From Natronohydrobacter thiooxidans (GTDB lineage: Bacteria; Pseudomonadota; Alphaproteobacteria; Rhodobacterales; Rhodobacteraceae): a DNA stretch of 64,000 bases. How positions within the stretch are numbered: the stretch's first letter is position 1; every line of letters starts with the position of its first letter. The stretch lies in NCBI RefSeq assembly GCF_001884735.1, contig NZ_MJAP01000032.1:1-64000 (forward strand), read 5' to 3'. Under the pieces are notes generated by a model, which saw only the letters and a program-made list of their open reading frames with translations, had not been told where the DNA came from and ran no database searches. The position numbers were made by a program, and so were the translations under genes. This document shows, in pieces, positions 25,569 through 35,248 of the stretch.

Positions 25569-25635
25569 CAGCAGGCGTCAAGCGCCCAGTCTCCGAAGGG
25601 CGCATGACCTTGCCAACGCCCTTTGAAACAAAAAG

Positions 25636-25658
25636 AAAAAAGGCCCCAACCGGGGTCC
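25636..25658 (-). terminator. Terminator of tRNA-Ser
   Basis: On the minus strand a stem (GACCCC/GGGGCC with GGTT loop) runs into TTTTTT, 25 bases after the tRNA 3' end. Confidence 0.75.
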
Positions 25659-25682
25659 TTGGACGGATTCAGTATCTGAATG

Positions 25683-25772
25683 TGGCGGACAGTGAGGGAT
25701 TCGAACCCTCGAGACGGTTCCCCGCCTACACACTTTCCAGGCGTGCGCCTTCGACCACTCGGCCAACTGTCC
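25683..25772 (-). tRNA. tRNA-Ser (GGA anticodon)
   Basis: A 90-nt tRNA with encoded CCA. The acceptor stem GGACAGT pairs with ACTGTCC, the T-loop reads GGTTCGAATCC, there is a long class II variable arm, and the anticodon loop CTGGAAA gives GGA, reading UCC and UCU serine codons. Its 3' end faces the region of phage and IS remnants, the usual arrangement for integrative elements that use a tRNA 3' end as attachment site. Confidence 0.95.
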
Positions 25773-25829
25773 ATCGGGTGCCTCATACAGCGGGTGCCTC
25801 ATGACTTGCAAGTCAAGAGTTGCCTGAAT

Positions 25830-26666
25830 TCAAGGCAATGCAGCATGTCTGTTGACATCCTTGTAGAGCAGGTAGCGGAACGGCTCCGGGCCGCCGGCAT
25901 AACAGGCCTGCGGGCAGAAGGCGCGCAGCCACATGTAATCACCTGCCTCAACCTCGACCCAAGTCTGGTTCAGGTGGTAAACACCTTTTCCCTGCAGCAC
26001 ATATAGACCATGTTCCATGACATGGGTCTCTGCGAAGGGGATCACCGCACCGGGCTGCAATGTCACGATGGTCACATGCATGTCATGGCGCAGATCACTC
26101 GGGTCCATGAAGCGCGTCGTCGCCCAGCCGCCATTCGTCTCTGGCATCGGCGTGGGGGCGATGTCATTCTCGTTGCTGAAAAACGCATCGGGGGCGTCCA
26201 ATCCAGGCACCGCAAGATACCGCTTGCGGATCCAGTGAAAGACACAGCCCTCCGCATCGGCCTGAACGCTCCAGTCCTGACCGGCGGGCAGGTAGCCGAA
26301 GCCGCCTGCGGTCAGTTCATGACCCGTCTCTGCCAGCGTGATCGTCAGCTTGCCTTCAACCACGAAAATCGCGCTTTCGGCACCGGGGTCGGTTTCCGGG
26401 CGCGAACTGCCGCCCTCGGGGCCAAGCTCCACGATATATTGCGAGAATGTCTCGGAAAATCCGCTCAGCGGGCGGGCAAGAACCCAGAAACGGGCCTTGT
26501 CCCAGAAGGGCAGGGCGCTGGTCACGATATCTGACAGCACGCCCTTGGGAATGACGGCATAGGCTTCGGTAAACACGGCACGATCCGCCACCAGTTGCGC
26601 CTGAGGGGGAAGCCCGCCTCTGGGAACGTAATAGCTGTGTTTGACGGATGTGGTGTCAGACGGCAT
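25830..26666 (-). CDS. allE: (S)-ureidoglycine aminohydrolase, bicupin
   Basis: A 278-residue double cupin. It resembles the ureidoglycine aminohydrolases (YlbA/AllE) that release ammonia from (S)-ureidoglycine during purine/allantoin breakdown. Visible marks are SYYVPRGGLPPQ at the start, the first cupin barrel with FVVEGKL and GYLPAG, and the second with HVMEHGLYVLQGKGVY and a late MWLRAFCPQACYAGG. The second barrel holds the likely Mn-binding set (E, H, H/Q). No other purine-catabolism gene is adjacent in the window. Confidence 0.85.
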   Translation of the reverse strand: MPSDTTSVKHSYYVPRGGLPPQAQLVADRAVFTEAYAVIPKGVLSDIVTSALPFWDKARFWVLARPLSGFSETFSQYIVELGPEGGSSRPETDPGAESAIFVVEGKLTITLAETGHELTAGGFGYLPAGQDWSVQADAEGCVFHWIRKRYLAVPGLDAPDAFFSNENDIAPTPMPETNGGWATTRFMDPSDLRHDMHVTIVTLQPGAVIPFAETHVMEHGLYVLQGKGVYHLNQTWVEVEAGDYMWLRAFCPQACYAGGPEPFRYLLYKDVNRHAALP

Positions 26667-26833
26667 GACGGGCCTCGCAAGTCACGGTTTTCCAAGCCGT
26701 AACATGCTCCTGCTGCGCGGAACTAGGCGGATTTTCGGAATAGACTTTCCTGATATTCCAGCGAGTATGCAGCCGGTGTCAGCATGCGAGGGGCTGCGGC
26801 GAGAGCAAGGTCGTCGCCGCAGCATCGCCCGGC

Positions 26834-27970
26834 TCAATCGGGCATGATGCGCAGCAAGGGGACATTCTCGCCATCCGCCAGAACATAGATGAACCCGTCG
26901 TCAGGGCCGACTGCGACATCGCGGATGCGCAAATCCTGATCCTCAAGCAGTCGCGCAATCTCTGTCAGGCCACCGTTGCTTTCGGCATAAAGTCCAAGAT
27001 AGCGGTGGAACAGATTTCCCAGAAGAAGATGATCCTGCCACTCAGGAAATGCATCGCCGGTGTAGAAGGTCATCCCGGAGGGCGAGTTATGCGCTTCCCG
27101 TCCGGCCGGCCAGTGGTGGATCGGCGCGACAAAGCCGTCGCCCTCCTGATGGGGCGGCGCGAATTCGTCACCACCGCGATAGGTTACCCCGAAAGAGGCG
27201 AGTGGCCAGCCGAAATTCCCGCCGCGCTCGACGATATTGACCTCATCGCCCCCGGCTTCGCCATGTTCAGCCAGCCAGATTTCCCCGGTCTGCGGGTGGA
27301 TGGTCATTGCCTGGATGTTGCGATGCCCGTAGGACCAGATCGCGCCTGCGGCCCCGTCCTCATCGACAAAGGGATTATCCGACGGAATCTCGCCCTCCAG
27401 TGTAATGCGGATCACGGCCCCGTTCTCGCTGCTAAGATCCTGCGAAATATGGGATTCGGAGAAATCCTTGCTGCCGCGATCACCGAAGCCCGCAAAGAGA
27501 TGGTCCCCCTGGAACACGATGCGCGATCCGAAATGCGCACCGCTGTCAATCGCGGGCTGGACGACATGCAGGGTTTCCAGATCCGTCAAGGCGCCCGCAT
27601 CGCGGTCCAGGCGCGCGCGTCCGACATGTGTCGTGCTTCCACCATCGACCGCGCCCACCCATGTCAGATAGACAAAGCCGCTCTCATCGAAGTCAGGTCC
27701 AATAGCGACGTCCAGCAGCCCGCCTTGTCCCTGCGCCACGACATCCGGTGCGCCGCTGATCGGGGTGAGGCCGTTTTCAGCGCTCCAAAGGACCAGATCA
27801 CCGCCGCGCAAGGTGATGATCAGATCCCCCTGATCAGGCAGGAATGCCATGCCCCAGGGGCGGTCCAGCTCCTCGGCCAGAGTTTCGACCGTATAGCCCT
27901 GATCCGAAAAGGCGGGCAGCGACAGGGCCAGAATCGTGGCCGCACCGCCCAGAACCGCACGGTATCTCAT
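26834..27970 (-). CDS. PQQ-dependent sugar dehydrogenase (Gdh/YliI type), periplasmic
   Basis: A 378-residue protein with a signal peptide (to about residue 22). A six-bladed propeller of the glucose/sorbosone dehydrogenase family is shown by RPWGMAFLP, GLLDVAIGPDF, HFGSRIVF, YGHRNIQAM, LAEHGEAGGDEVN and GGNFGWP. These include the conserved His/Arg residues that bind PQQ in characterised homologues. It oxidises aldose sugars in the periplasm; the exact substrate is unknown. It stands alone between the cupin gene and ffh. Confidence 0.88.
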   Translation of the reverse strand: MRYRAVLGGAATILALSLPAFSDQGYTVETLAEELDRPWGMAFLPDQGDLIITLRGGDLVLWSAENGLTPISGAPDVVAQGQGGLLDVAIGPDFDESGFVYLTWVGAVDGGSTTHVGRARLDRDAGALTDLETLHVVQPAIDSGAHFGSRIVFQGDHLFAGFGDRGSKDFSESHISQDLSSENGAVIRITLEGEIPSDNPFVDEDGAAGAIWSYGHRNIQAMTIHPQTGEIWLAEHGEAGGDEVNIVERGGNFGWPLASFGVTYRGGDEFAPPHQEGDGFVAPIHHWPAGREAHNSPSGMTFYTGDAFPEWQDHLLLGNLFHRYLGLYAESNGGLTEIARLLEDQDLRIRDVAVGPDDGFIYVLADGENVPLLRIMPD

Positions 27971-28219
27971 GATGCTCTCCTGTGTCTGTTACCTGTCAGA
28001 CCATGTGGCGCAACCGGCAAAGATCAAGTAACGAAACCGCAACTGCGTGGCCTTGATCGCTTGACTCCCGGCGGTTTCAGGCGTATCGCCTCGCCATCTG
28101 CCCGGAGGTTCACGCTTCCGGTCCTTGCCCATGTCAAGGATCGCCACCCATCAGCGCGTTGCGCCCATGGGTGCAGCACTGGTTTGGAATACCCCTGATC
28201 GGGGGAAGGAGATGCGCGC

Positions 28220-29725
28220 ATGTTCGAGACTCTCTCTGAACGCCTGTCCGGGGTTTTCGACCGGCTGACGAAGCAGGGCGCGCTCTCGGAAGAGGATGTG
28301 CGCGCCGCCCTTCGCGAGGTGCGGGTCGCACTTCTGGAGGCCGATGTCTCGCTGGAAGTGACGCGCGATTTCGTCAAGCGCGTGCAGAAGAAAGCCACGG
28401 GCGCAGCCGTCACCAGGTCGATCACGCCGGGCCAGCAGGTCGTCAAGATCGTGCATGACGAGTTGATCGCCATGCTGGAAGGCGACGAGGATGCAGGGCG
28501 CCTGAAAATCGACAACCCGCCCGCGCCTGTGCTGATGGTCGGTCTGCAAGGCTCGGGCAAGACGACGACCACGGCGAAACTTGCCCGCCGCCTGTCCGAG
28601 CGCGACGGCAAGCGTGTGCTGATGGCCTCGCTCGACACCAACCGCCCCGCCGCAATGGAACAGCTCGCTATTCTGGGCGGGCAGATCGGGGTCGACACGC
28701 TGCCCATCGTCAAGGGCCAGAATGCGGTCGAGATCGCCAAGCGCGCCAAACAGCAGGCCACACTCGGCGGCTATGATGTCTACCTGCTCGACACTGCAGG
28801 CCGACTGCACATTGACGAAGTGCTGATGGACGAAGTGCAGGCCGTACGCGATGCGGTCAGCCCGCGCGAGACGCTGCTGGTGGTTGACGGCCTGACCGGG
28901 CAGGACGCGGTGAATGTCGCGTCCGAGTTCGATGGCAAGGTCGGCGTGACGGGCGTTGTGCTGACGCGGATGGATGGCGACGGGCGTGGCGGTGCTGCGC
29001 TTTCGATGCGGGCCGTCACCGGCAAGCCCATCCGGTTCGTGGGTCTGGGCGAAAAGACCGACGCGCTGGAGGTGTTCGACCCCAAGCGCGTCGCGGGCCG
29101 TATTCTGGGCATGGGCGATATCGTGGCCCTTGTGGAGAAAGCGCAGGAAGTGCTGGAGGTCGAACAGGCCGAACGCATGATGAAGCGCTTCCAGAAGGGT
29201 ATGTTCAACATGAACGACCTGAAGATGCAGCTAGAGCAGATGATGAAAATGGGCGGGATGCAGTCGCTCATGGGCATGATGCCCGGCATGGCCAAGATGT
29301 CGAAACAGGCTGAAGCCGCCGGGTTCGACGATTCGATGCTCAAGCGCCAGATCGCGCTGATCAATTCGATGACGAAGAAGGAGCGCGCCAATCCCGCGAT
29401 CCTGCAGGCCAGCCGCAAGAAGCGGATCGCCGCCGGGGCAGGGCTCGATGTGTCCGATCTGAACAAGCTTCTGAAGCAGCACCGCCAGATGGCCGACATG
29501 ATGAAAGTCATGGGCAAGAAAGGGATGCTGAAACAGGCGATGGCCGGACTGATGGGCAAGGGCAAGGGAATGCCGGACCCGTCGAAAATGTCACCGGAAG
29601 AACTGGCCGATCTTGGACGCGGCATGGGCGAGGGCATGAAAATGCCCGGTCTCGGAAGCCCCGGCATGGGCGGGATGCGCCTGCCCGGCGGGCTGTCGGG
29701 TCTTGGACTGGGGCGCAAGAAATGA
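28220..29725 (+). CDS. ffh: Signal recognition particle protein Ffh
   Basis: A 501-residue GTPase that binds SRP RNA and nascent signal sequences and targets ribosomes to FtsY. The N domain is followed by GLQGSGKTTTTAKLA (P-loop), DTAGRLHIDE and the TRMDGDGRGG motif. The methionine-rich M domain occupies residues of about 310-500, with many MGGMQSLMGMMPG-type repeats and a Gly/Met-rich tail. It opens the ffh - AroQ - rpsP - rimM - trmD series; its stop overlaps the next start (ATGA). Confidence 0.97.
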   Translation: MFETLSERLSGVFDRLTKQGALSEEDVRAALREVRVALLEADVSLEVTRDFVKRVQKKATGAAVTRSITPGQQVVKIVHDELIAMLEGDEDAGRLKIDNPPAPVLMVGLQGSGKTTTTAKLARRLSERDGKRVLMASLDTNRPAAMEQLAILGGQIGVDTLPIVKGQNAVEIAKRAKQQATLGGYDVYLLDTAGRLHIDEVLMDEVQAVRDAVSPRETLLVVDGLTGQDAVNVASEFDGKVGVTGVVLTRMDGDGRGGAALSMRAVTGKPIRFVGLGEKTDALEVFDPKRVAGRILGMGDIVALVEKAQEVLEVEQAERMMKRFQKGMFNMNDLKMQLEQMMKMGGMQSLMGMMPGMAKMSKQAEAAGFDDSMLKRQIALINSMTKKERANPAILQASRKKRIAAGAGLDVSDLNKLLKQHRQMADMMKVMGKKGMLKQAMAGLMGKGKGMPDPSKMSPEELADLGRGMGEGMKMPGLGSPGMGGMRLPGGLSGLGLGRKK

Positions 29726-30027
29726 CCGGCGGGACGGATCTTTCGGAACGCGCGGCCGGATTGCTCGCCAATCACCGCGACAGCATTGACCGGCTGGATG
29801 CGATCCTCGTCTACACGCTGGGCGAGCGCTTCAAGCATACTCAGGCCGTAGGCCGCCTGAAAGCCGAACATCAGCTTCCCCCGTCCGATCCTGCCCGCGA
29901 GGAGCGCCAGATCGAGCGGCTGGAATGGTTGGCCAAAGAGGCCGATCTTGACCCGGAATTTGCCAAGAAATTCCTGAATTTCATCATCTCCGAAGTGATC
30001 CGTCACCACGAGAACCTGCAACGCTGA
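29722..30027 (+). CDS. AroQ-type chorismate mutase-like protein
   Basis: A 101-residue all-helical protein of the chorismate mutase II fold ([19 protein letters not shown], then a second helix with [10 protein letters not shown] and a C-terminal helix ending IISEVIRHH). It may convert chorismate to prephenate, but several active-site positions vary in this ribosomal-operon form, so activity is not certain. Its position between ffh and rpsP is standard in Rhodobacterales. It overlaps ffh by four bases. Confidence 0.85.
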   Translation: MTGGTDLSERAAGLLANHRDSIDRLDAILVYTLGERFKHTQAVGRLKAEHQLPPSDPAREERQIERLEWLAKEADLDPEFAKKFLNFIISEVIRHHENLQR

Positions 30028-30080
30028 AAATCCGCGTGGCTGTGAGTGTCACGCAAACGCCATCCAAAGGAGAAACTGAC

Positions 30081-30431
30081 ATGGCTGTTAAAATCCGTCT
30101 GGCCCGTGGTGGGGCAAAGAAGCGCCCGCATTACGCAATCGTCATCGCCGATTCGCGTATGGCCCGCGATGGCCGCTTTCTGGAGAAAGTCGGCACCTAT
30201 AATCCGCTGCTGGCCAAGGACAGCGAAGACCGTATCAAGATGGATATGGAGCGCGTCCAGCATTGGCTGGATCAGGGCGCTCAGCCGACGGACCGTGTTG
30301 CGCGCTTCCTTGAGGCCGCTGGCGTCCGTGCCAAGGCGACCCGCGCGAACCTGAAAAAAGCCGAGCCGGGCAAGAAAGCCAAGGAACGCGCGGCCGAGAA
30401 AGCTGCCAAAGCCGAAGCGGCTGCGGAATAA
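30081..30431 (+). CDS. rpsP: 30S ribosomal protein S16
   Basis: 116 residues from the ATG at 30081, behind [29 protein letters not shown] and [21 protein letters not shown] are the S16 signature. The C-terminal 35 residues are a Lys/Ala/Glu-rich extension seen in alphaproteobacteria. S16 binds 16S rRNA early in 30S assembly. Confidence 0.97.
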   Translation: MAVKIRLARGGAKKRPHYAIVIADSRMARDGRFLEKVGTYNPLLAKDSEDRIKMDMERVQHWLDQGAQPTDRVARFLEAAGVRAKATRANLKKAEPGKKAKERAAEKAAKAEAAAE

Positions 30432-30446
30432 TTCGGGCTGCACCAA

Positions 30447-30485
30447 AGGGGGGCCGTCTGCCCCCCTCCTGGCCCGTTCCGGGCC
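30447..30485 (+). terminator. Two hairpins after rpsP
   Basis: AGGGGGGC (30447-30454) pairs with GCCCCCCT (30460-30467), and GGCCCG/CGGGCC (30471-30485) forms a second stem. There is no T-run. They could attenuate transcription or protect the rpsP mRNA end rather than fully terminate it. Confidence 0.5.
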
Positions 30486-30525
30486 AATTCAGCCCCCGAG
30501 AGATTTGTCGCAAGAAAATGGCAGC

Positions 30526-31032
30526 ATGACGGGATCGCGCATCTGTGTCGGAGCAATCGCTGGCGCCTACGGGGTGCGCGGCGAGGTGCGGCTGAAAAGC
30601 TTCTGCGCCGAGCCGCAGGCGATTGCCGATTACGGCCCGCTCTGGTCCGAGGACGGGCGGCAATTCACCGTGACGCTGGGCGCGCAGGTCGCGCAAGGTT
30701 TCGCGGCGCGGTTGAGCGGGGTTGCAAGCAAGGAGCAGGCGGATGCGTTGCGCGGGATGCGTCTCTTTGCCGAGCGTAACCGTCTGCCCGGCCTGCCGGA
30801 TGATGAATTCTATCATGCGGATCTGATCGGGCTGGAAGTCTTTGATACGGGCGGTCAGTCGCTGGGGCGGGTGAAAGCCGTGCTCAACCATGGGGCGTCT
30901 GACCTGCTGGAACTTGTCGCGCCGGGGAAATCCGGCGCGATCCTTCTGCCCTTCACACAGGCGATTGTCCCGACAGTCGATCTGACCGCAGGGCGGATTG
31001 TTGCAGACCCGCCCGAAGGGCTGATCGAATGA
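30526..31032 (+). CDS. rimM: Ribosome maturation factor RimM
   Basis: 168 residues from the ATG at 30526; a TTG seven codons earlier is less likely, since homologues begin close to [19 protein letters not shown]. The N-terminal RimM domain is followed by a PRC-barrel ([26 protein letters not shown]). It helps mature the 30S head by acting with S19. The stop overlaps the trmD start. Confidence 0.95.
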   Translation: MTGSRICVGAIAGAYGVRGEVRLKSFCAEPQAIADYGPLWSEDGRQFTVTLGAQVAQGFAARLSGVASKEQADALRGMRLFAERNRLPGLPDDEFYHADLIGLEVFDTGGQSLGRVKAVLNHGASDLLELVAPGKSGAILLPFTQAIVPTVDLTAGRIVADPPEGLIE

Positions 31033-31829
31033 CGGAGCGGCGCGCGAAAGGGCGGCTGGCAATCACGCCGTCGCTGGTGCCGCGATCACTGGAGAAACGT
31101 GGTACACCTGTGCAGGCATGGCAGGCACGCATCATCACGCTTTTCCCCGAGGCTTTTCCGGGCGTTCTTGGCCTGTCGCTGACCGGCAAGGCGCTGAAAG
31201 AGGGGCTGTGGGGGTTAGAGGCCATCGACCTGCGCCCTTTCGGGATCGGCAAGCACCGCAATGTCGATGACACGCCTGCGGGCGGCGGTGCGGGGATGGT
31301 GCTGCGCGCCGATGTGCTGGGACGTGCCATCGAGATGGCGATGCGCGGGACGCCGGAGGACCGGGCCGCATGGCCGCTGGTCTGCCTCAGCCCGCGCGGG
31401 CGCCCCTTCACGCAGGCCAGAGCGCGCGACTGGTCGCGGGCGCGCGGGATCACGATGATCTGCGGGCGGTTCGAGGGCATCGACCAGCGCGTGATCGACC
31501 ATTACGGGATCGAGGAAGTCAGTCTGGGCGATTTCGTCCTGACCGGCGGCGAGTTGGCCGCGCAGGCGATGATCGACGCGACGGTGCGGCTGTTGCCCGA
31601 GGTGCTGGGGAATGCCGCCTCGATCGAGGAAGAGAGCTTCTCCGCCGGATTGCTGGAGCATCCGCAATATACCCGCCCGTCCGAGTGGCAGGGGCGGGAA
31701 ATCCCGCCCGTGCTCCTGTCGGGCAACCATGCCGAAATAGCGCGCTGGCGCCGCGCGCAGGCAGAGGCACTGACCGAGGCGCGCAGACCGGATCTGCGGG
31801 CCGGAAGGCCGGTTGAGACTGACAGGTAG
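31029..31829 (+). CDS. trmD: tRNA (guanine37-N1)-methyltransferase TrmD
   Basis: A 266-residue SPOUT methyltransferase making m1G37 with S-adenosylmethionine. The trefoil-knot region shows [14 protein letters not shown] and [14 protein letters not shown], and the C-terminus ends the usual [10 protein letters not shown] helix. The first 28 residues are an extension before the conserved start ([15 protein letters not shown]). It overlaps rimM by four bases. rplS, which often follows trmD, is not present downstream; aroA lies there in the opposite direction. Confidence 0.96.
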   Translation: MTERRAKGRLAITPSLVPRSLEKRGTPVQAWQARIITLFPEAFPGVLGLSLTGKALKEGLWGLEAIDLRPFGIGKHRNVDDTPAGGGAGMVLRADVLGRAIEMAMRGTPEDRAAWPLVCLSPRGRPFTQARARDWSRARGITMICGRFEGIDQRVIDHYGIEEVSLGDFVLTGGELAAQAMIDATVRLLPEVLGNAASIEEESFSAGLLEHPQYTRPSEWQGREIPPVLLSGNHAEIARWRRAQAEALTEARRPDLRAGRPVETDR

Positions 31830-31853
31830 GGTGCGTGCGAGAGCACGCACCTT
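31830..31853. terminator. Hairpin between convergent trmD and aroA
   Basis: A perfect 9-bp stem (GGTGCGTGC / GCACGCACC) with a GAGA tetraloop lies between the two stop codons. It could work for both strands; there are only short T tracts. Confidence 0.6.
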
Positions 31854-31856
31854 ACG

Positions 31857-33197
31857 TCAGCTGCCTTGCGTGAGCCTGGCCCCAAGCCCCGTCATCAGCG
31901 GCTCGAAAACCGGGAATGAGGTTGCAATCGGGGTCGCGTCATCAACCGTGATCGGGCGCGTTGACGCCATGCCCAGACAGAGGAAACTCATGGCAATGCG
32001 GTGATCGAGATGGCTGCGCACGGTTGCGCCCCCCGGCACTTCCGCCATGCCATGCACGGTGAATGTGTCTTCAGTTTCCTCGACCCGCACGCCGCAGGCT
32101 TCCAGGCCGCGCGCCATGGCGTCGATCCGGTCGGATTCCTTCACCCGCAATTCCTTGACCCCGCGCATCACGGTCTTGCCCTCAGCCGTTGCCGCAAGTG
32201 CCGAGAGGATCGGGTATTCATCGATCATGCTCGCGGCGCGTTCGGGCGGCACGTCAATGCCCTTCAGCGCCGAGAACCGCACCCGCAGATCGGCCACAGG
32301 CTCGCCGCCTTCCTCGCGCGGGTTTTCCAGTACCAGATCGGCGCCCATCTCCTGTAGCGTCAGGAATATCCCGTTGCGCGTGGGGTTCTGGCTGACACCG
32401 GGGACGAAAAGCTCGGAACCGGGCACCAGCAGCGCCGCGCAGACCGGAAATGCCGCCGAAGACGGGTCGCGCGGTACGGAGACGCTCTGCCCGCGCAATT
32501 CCGGCTGCCCGGTCAGGGTGATGATCCGCCCTTCTGGCCCATCTTCGACCGAGATATCGGCGCCGAATCCGCGCAGCATCCGCTCAGTATGATCGCGGGT
32601 CGGTTCCTGCTCGATCACGACAGTCTGGCCGGGTGCGTTCAGCCCGGCGAGCAGCACCGCCGATTTCACCTGCGCCGAAGGCATTGGCAGGCGGTATTCG
32701 ACCGGCACGGGCTCTGCCGCGCCGATCAGTGTCAGCGGCAGGCGCCCGCCGCGCCGCCCGTAAGCGCGGGCACCAAACAGCGCCAGCGGGTCGGTCACAC
32801 GGCCCATCGGGCGTTTGTTCAAGCTCGCATCGCCGGTAAATGTCGCGGCGATATCACTCGTGGCCATGGCCCCCATGATCAGCCGCACGCCCGTTCCGGA
32901 ATTTCCGCAATCGATCACATTCGCGGGTTCGGCAAAGCCGCCCACGCCCACGCCCTGCACGGACCAAGCGCCGGGACCGTGCTGCGTGACAGTCGCACCG
33001 AAAGCCTGCATCGCCTTGGCCGTGTCCAGCACATCCTGCCCTTCCAGAAGCCCGGTGATTTTCGTCTCGCCGACCGAGAGCGCTCCCAGGATCAGCGCAC
33101 GATGCGAGATCGACTTGTCGCCGGGCACCTCTGCCACACCCGTCAACGGGCCGGATTTATGCGAGGTCATGGGGGTGGCGGGGCCGTGGCCGGACAT
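31857..33197 (-). CDS. aroA: 3-phosphoshikimate 1-carboxyvinyltransferase (EPSP synthase), class II
   Basis: A 446-residue enzyme joining PEP and shikimate-3-phosphate in the shikimate pathway. All four class II motifs are present: GDKS (with SISHR), SAQVK, RDHTE and NPTR. The inhibitor-contact segment reads DCGNSGTG, with Gly where CP4-type enzymes carry Ala (see findings). Other marks are [20 protein letters not shown] and KESDRIDAM. An upstream extension of about ten residues precedes the conserved start. Confidence 0.95.
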   Translation of the reverse strand: MSGHGPATPMTSHKSGPLTGVAEVPGDKSISHRALILGALSVGETKITGLLEGQDVLDTAKAMQAFGATVTQHGPGAWSVQGVGVGGFAEPANVIDCGNSGTGVRLIMGAMATSDIAATFTGDASLNKRPMGRVTDPLALFGARAYGRRGGRLPLTLIGAAEPVPVEYRLPMPSAQVKSAVLLAGLNAPGQTVVIEQEPTRDHTERMLRGFGADISVEDGPEGRIITLTGQPELRGQSVSVPRDPSSAAFPVCAALLVPGSELFVPGVSQNPTRNGIFLTLQEMGADLVLENPREEGGEPVADLRVRFSALKGIDVPPERAASMIDEYPILSALAATAEGKTVMRGVKELRVKESDRIDAMARGLEACGVRVEETEDTFTVHGMAEVPGGATVRSHLDHRIAMSFLCLGMASTRPITVDDATPIATSFPVFEPLMTGLGARLTQGS

Positions 33198-33272
33198 GAG
33201 GGCACCTTTCGGGATGTGGCTTTTCGTTGCGCTGATAGCGCACCCATCCCACGGCGTCCATATGGGCTGACT

Positions 33273-33314
33273 CAGTCGGCCCGTCTCAGTCGGCCCGTCT
33301 CAGTCGGCCTGTGC
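33273..33314. repeat. Three 14-bp tandem repeats at the end of the ParA-like gene
   Basis: CAGTCGGCCCGTCT is repeated exactly at 33273-33286 and 33287-33300, and with changes at 33301-33314. The last copy contains the final codons of the ParA-like gene. This is a short slippage-type expansion; a 14-bp unit would shift frame if it grew into the gene. Confidence 0.8.
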
Positions 33315-33944
33315 GAGCTGTGCCTCGACCTCGGTCAGAAGCGCGTCCAGCTCGATGCGGATCGCCGGGCTGCGCGCGCCCTCGATCCCGCCGAATCCCT
33401 GCCCAAGCGTTTCGGCATAGGCCACACGATTGGCGACCTGGGTTTCCGCCAGATGGGCCTCAAGCGCCTGCGCGGCTTGCGCGATTTCGGCGCCCAGCCG
33501 CGTGCCGGGCCGGGCGCGGTTCAGCACCACCAGCACCTCACGCCCTTCGCGGCGGGCGAGGTCAAGCACGCCATCCGTCGCCCAGAGATCGACATGGCTT
33601 GTCGCCACCGGCACCACCACCAGATCAGCCACGCGCAGCGCCGGGCGCAGGTCGCTATCGGCCTTGGGCGGCGTGTCGATGATGACGAAATCGGCCATGT
33701 CGCGCAGCTTCCCGACCTCATAGCCCACCCCCCAGGCCGAGGCGGTGGAAAACTCCATCCCCTCCGCGCGTCCGGCCTCATGCCGGGTCATGAACCAGCG
33801 CCCGAGCGAGCCTTGCGGGTCGGTATCCAGAAAGGCCACAGTCGCCCCCTTGCGCGCCAGCATTACACCCAGATTGACCGCGAGTGTGGTCTTGCCGGAC
33901 CCGCCTTTTTGTTGCGCGATGGTGATTACCTTGCCCTTGGCCAT
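33300..33944 (-). CDS. ParA-family ATPase
   Basis: A 214-residue deviant Walker ATPase. KGGSGKTTLAVNLGVMLA is the signature P-loop, DTDPQGSLGRW the Walker A' region, and IDTPPKADSDL the Walker B. It is short, like the MinD/ParA orphans that place cargo such as chemosensory clusters or plasmid-like partition sites. No ParB partner is adjacent, so the cargo is unknown. Confidence 0.9.
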   Translation of the reverse strand: MAKGKVITIAQQKGGSGKTTLAVNLGVMLARKGATVAFLDTDPQGSLGRWFMTRHEAGRAEGMEFSTASAWGVGYEVGKLRDMADFVIIDTPPKADSDLRPALRVADLVVVPVATSHVDLWATDGVLDLARREGREVLVVLNRARPGTRLGAEIAQAAQALEAHLAETQVANRVAYAETLGQGFGGIEGARSPAIRIELDALLTEVEAQLAQAD

Positions 33945-34009
33945 GACTCGCCCCTTTTGCTGCAGTGCAGCATAGTCAAATCTGGCGCAAATGCACGCGG
34001 AATCTGCAT

Positions 34010-34462
34010 TCAGGCCCTTTCATCCTTGGGCGACCCCATGACCACCATGGTGGTCAGCCGCTCCAGATGGGGAAAGGCGCCCATATAATCCGTATGGAAC
34101 TGCTTGTAGGCCGCCAGATCCCGTGCTTCGATCCGCAGCAGGTATTCAACCGTGCCGGTGATATTGTGGCATTCGCGTACCTGCGGGGTGGCCTGCATAA
34201 GGCGCTCGAACTCCATCTGCGCGGCCTTGGTATGGCGTGACAGGCCAACCGTGACATAGGCGATGAACCCGATCCCGGTCTGCGCAGGGTCGATCACGGC
34301 GCGGTAGCCTGTGATGATCCCGCGCCGCTCAAGGTCTTGCACCCGCCGCAGGCAGGCCGAGGGCGAAAGTCCGACCTTTTCTGCGAGGTCGATATTGGAG
34401 ATGCGACCGTCCCGGGCGAGAACGCGCAATATGTGTTCGGATATGTGATCAATCTCGCTCAT
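34010..34462 (-). CDS. Lrp/AsnC-family transcriptional regulator
   Basis: A 150-residue protein. An N-terminal winged helix-turn-helix (NIDLAEKVGLSPSACLRRVQDLERRG) is joined to an AsnC ligand-binding domain (VTVGLSRHT, VRECHNITGTVEYLLRI). It is divergent from a LysE-type exporter across 90 bases, a common arrangement in which the regulator controls the exporter in response to an amino acid. Confidence 0.93.
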   Translation of the reverse strand: MSEIDHISEHILRVLARDGRISNIDLAEKVGLSPSACLRRVQDLERRGIITGYRAVIDPAQTGIGFIAYVTVGLSRHTKAAQMEFERLMQATPQVRECHNITGTVEYLLRIEARDLAAYKQFHTDYMGAFPHLERLTTMVVMGSPKDERA

Positions 34463-34552
34463 GAATTGCAGAAATACTACATTATCTGCATCTTTTGCAA
34501 CAAATCATCGCGCGGCACCGCATAGTCTGAGCACTCAATGAATGAGGCCCCC

Positions 34553-35149
34553 ATGAGTGTCGAACTGCTTCTTGCCCTGACCGCCTATGCTTTTGTCACC
34601 TCCGTCACGCCGGGGCCGAACAATATCATGCTGCTCGCTTCCGGCGTGAATTTCGGTTTCCGCCGCACATTGCCGCATATGCTGGGCATCGCGCTCGGGC
34701 ATGCGTTCATGGTCTTTGTCGTGGGTGTCGGGCTGGTCGGCATGTTCATCAGCTATCCGCCAGCACGCACCGCCCTGACCATCATTTCAGTGGCCTATAT
34801 GCTCTGGCTCGCGTGGAAGATCGCCCATGCCGCGCCGCCCGACGGCAACACGACCAAAGGCAGGCCCCTGACCTTTCTGCAGGCCGCTGCCTTCCAATGG
34901 GTCAACCCCAAGGCGTGGATCATGTCGCTGGGGGCGGTCACGCTCTATGCTCCGGGGCAGGAATGGCTCGCGGTTGCATGGGTCGCCGGTGTGTTCGTGC
35001 TGGTCAATTTCCCATCCGTTTCGGTCTGGGCGCTGGCCGGGGTCGGGTTGCGCCGCCTGCTCCAGCGCCCGGATCTGCTGCGGGCCTTCAACTACACGAT
35101 GGCGGGACTCTTGGTCCTGTCCCTTTATCCGGTGATCTTCGGCACCTGA
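34553..35149 (+). CDS. LysE/RhtB-family amino-acid exporter
   Basis: 198 residues from the ATG at 34553, which has TGAGG six bases before it; an ATG five codons upstream lacks such a site. There are six hydrophobic helices, with the family motif SVTPGPNNIMLLASG and LQAAAFQWVNPKAW. It probably exports a neutral or basic amino acid or a threonine-like compound. It is divergent from the Lrp regulator. Confidence 0.92.
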   Translation: MSVELLLALTAYAFVTSVTPGPNNIMLLASGVNFGFRRTLPHMLGIALGHAFMVFVVGVGLVGMFISYPPARTALTIISVAYMLWLAWKIAHAAPPDGNTTKGRPLTFLQAAAFQWVNPKAWIMSLGAVTLYAPGQEWLAVAWVAGVFVLVNFPSVSVWALAGVGLRRLLQRPDLLRAFNYTMAGLLVLSLYPVIFGT

Positions 35150-35248
35150 GAGACCAAGACCTGTTGCGCCATCCGACATGCGCGGCTAGTCTTTCCCAAG
35201 ATCGTTCGCGATCCGACAAGAAAAACGAAGACCCTTGGGAGGATTACC

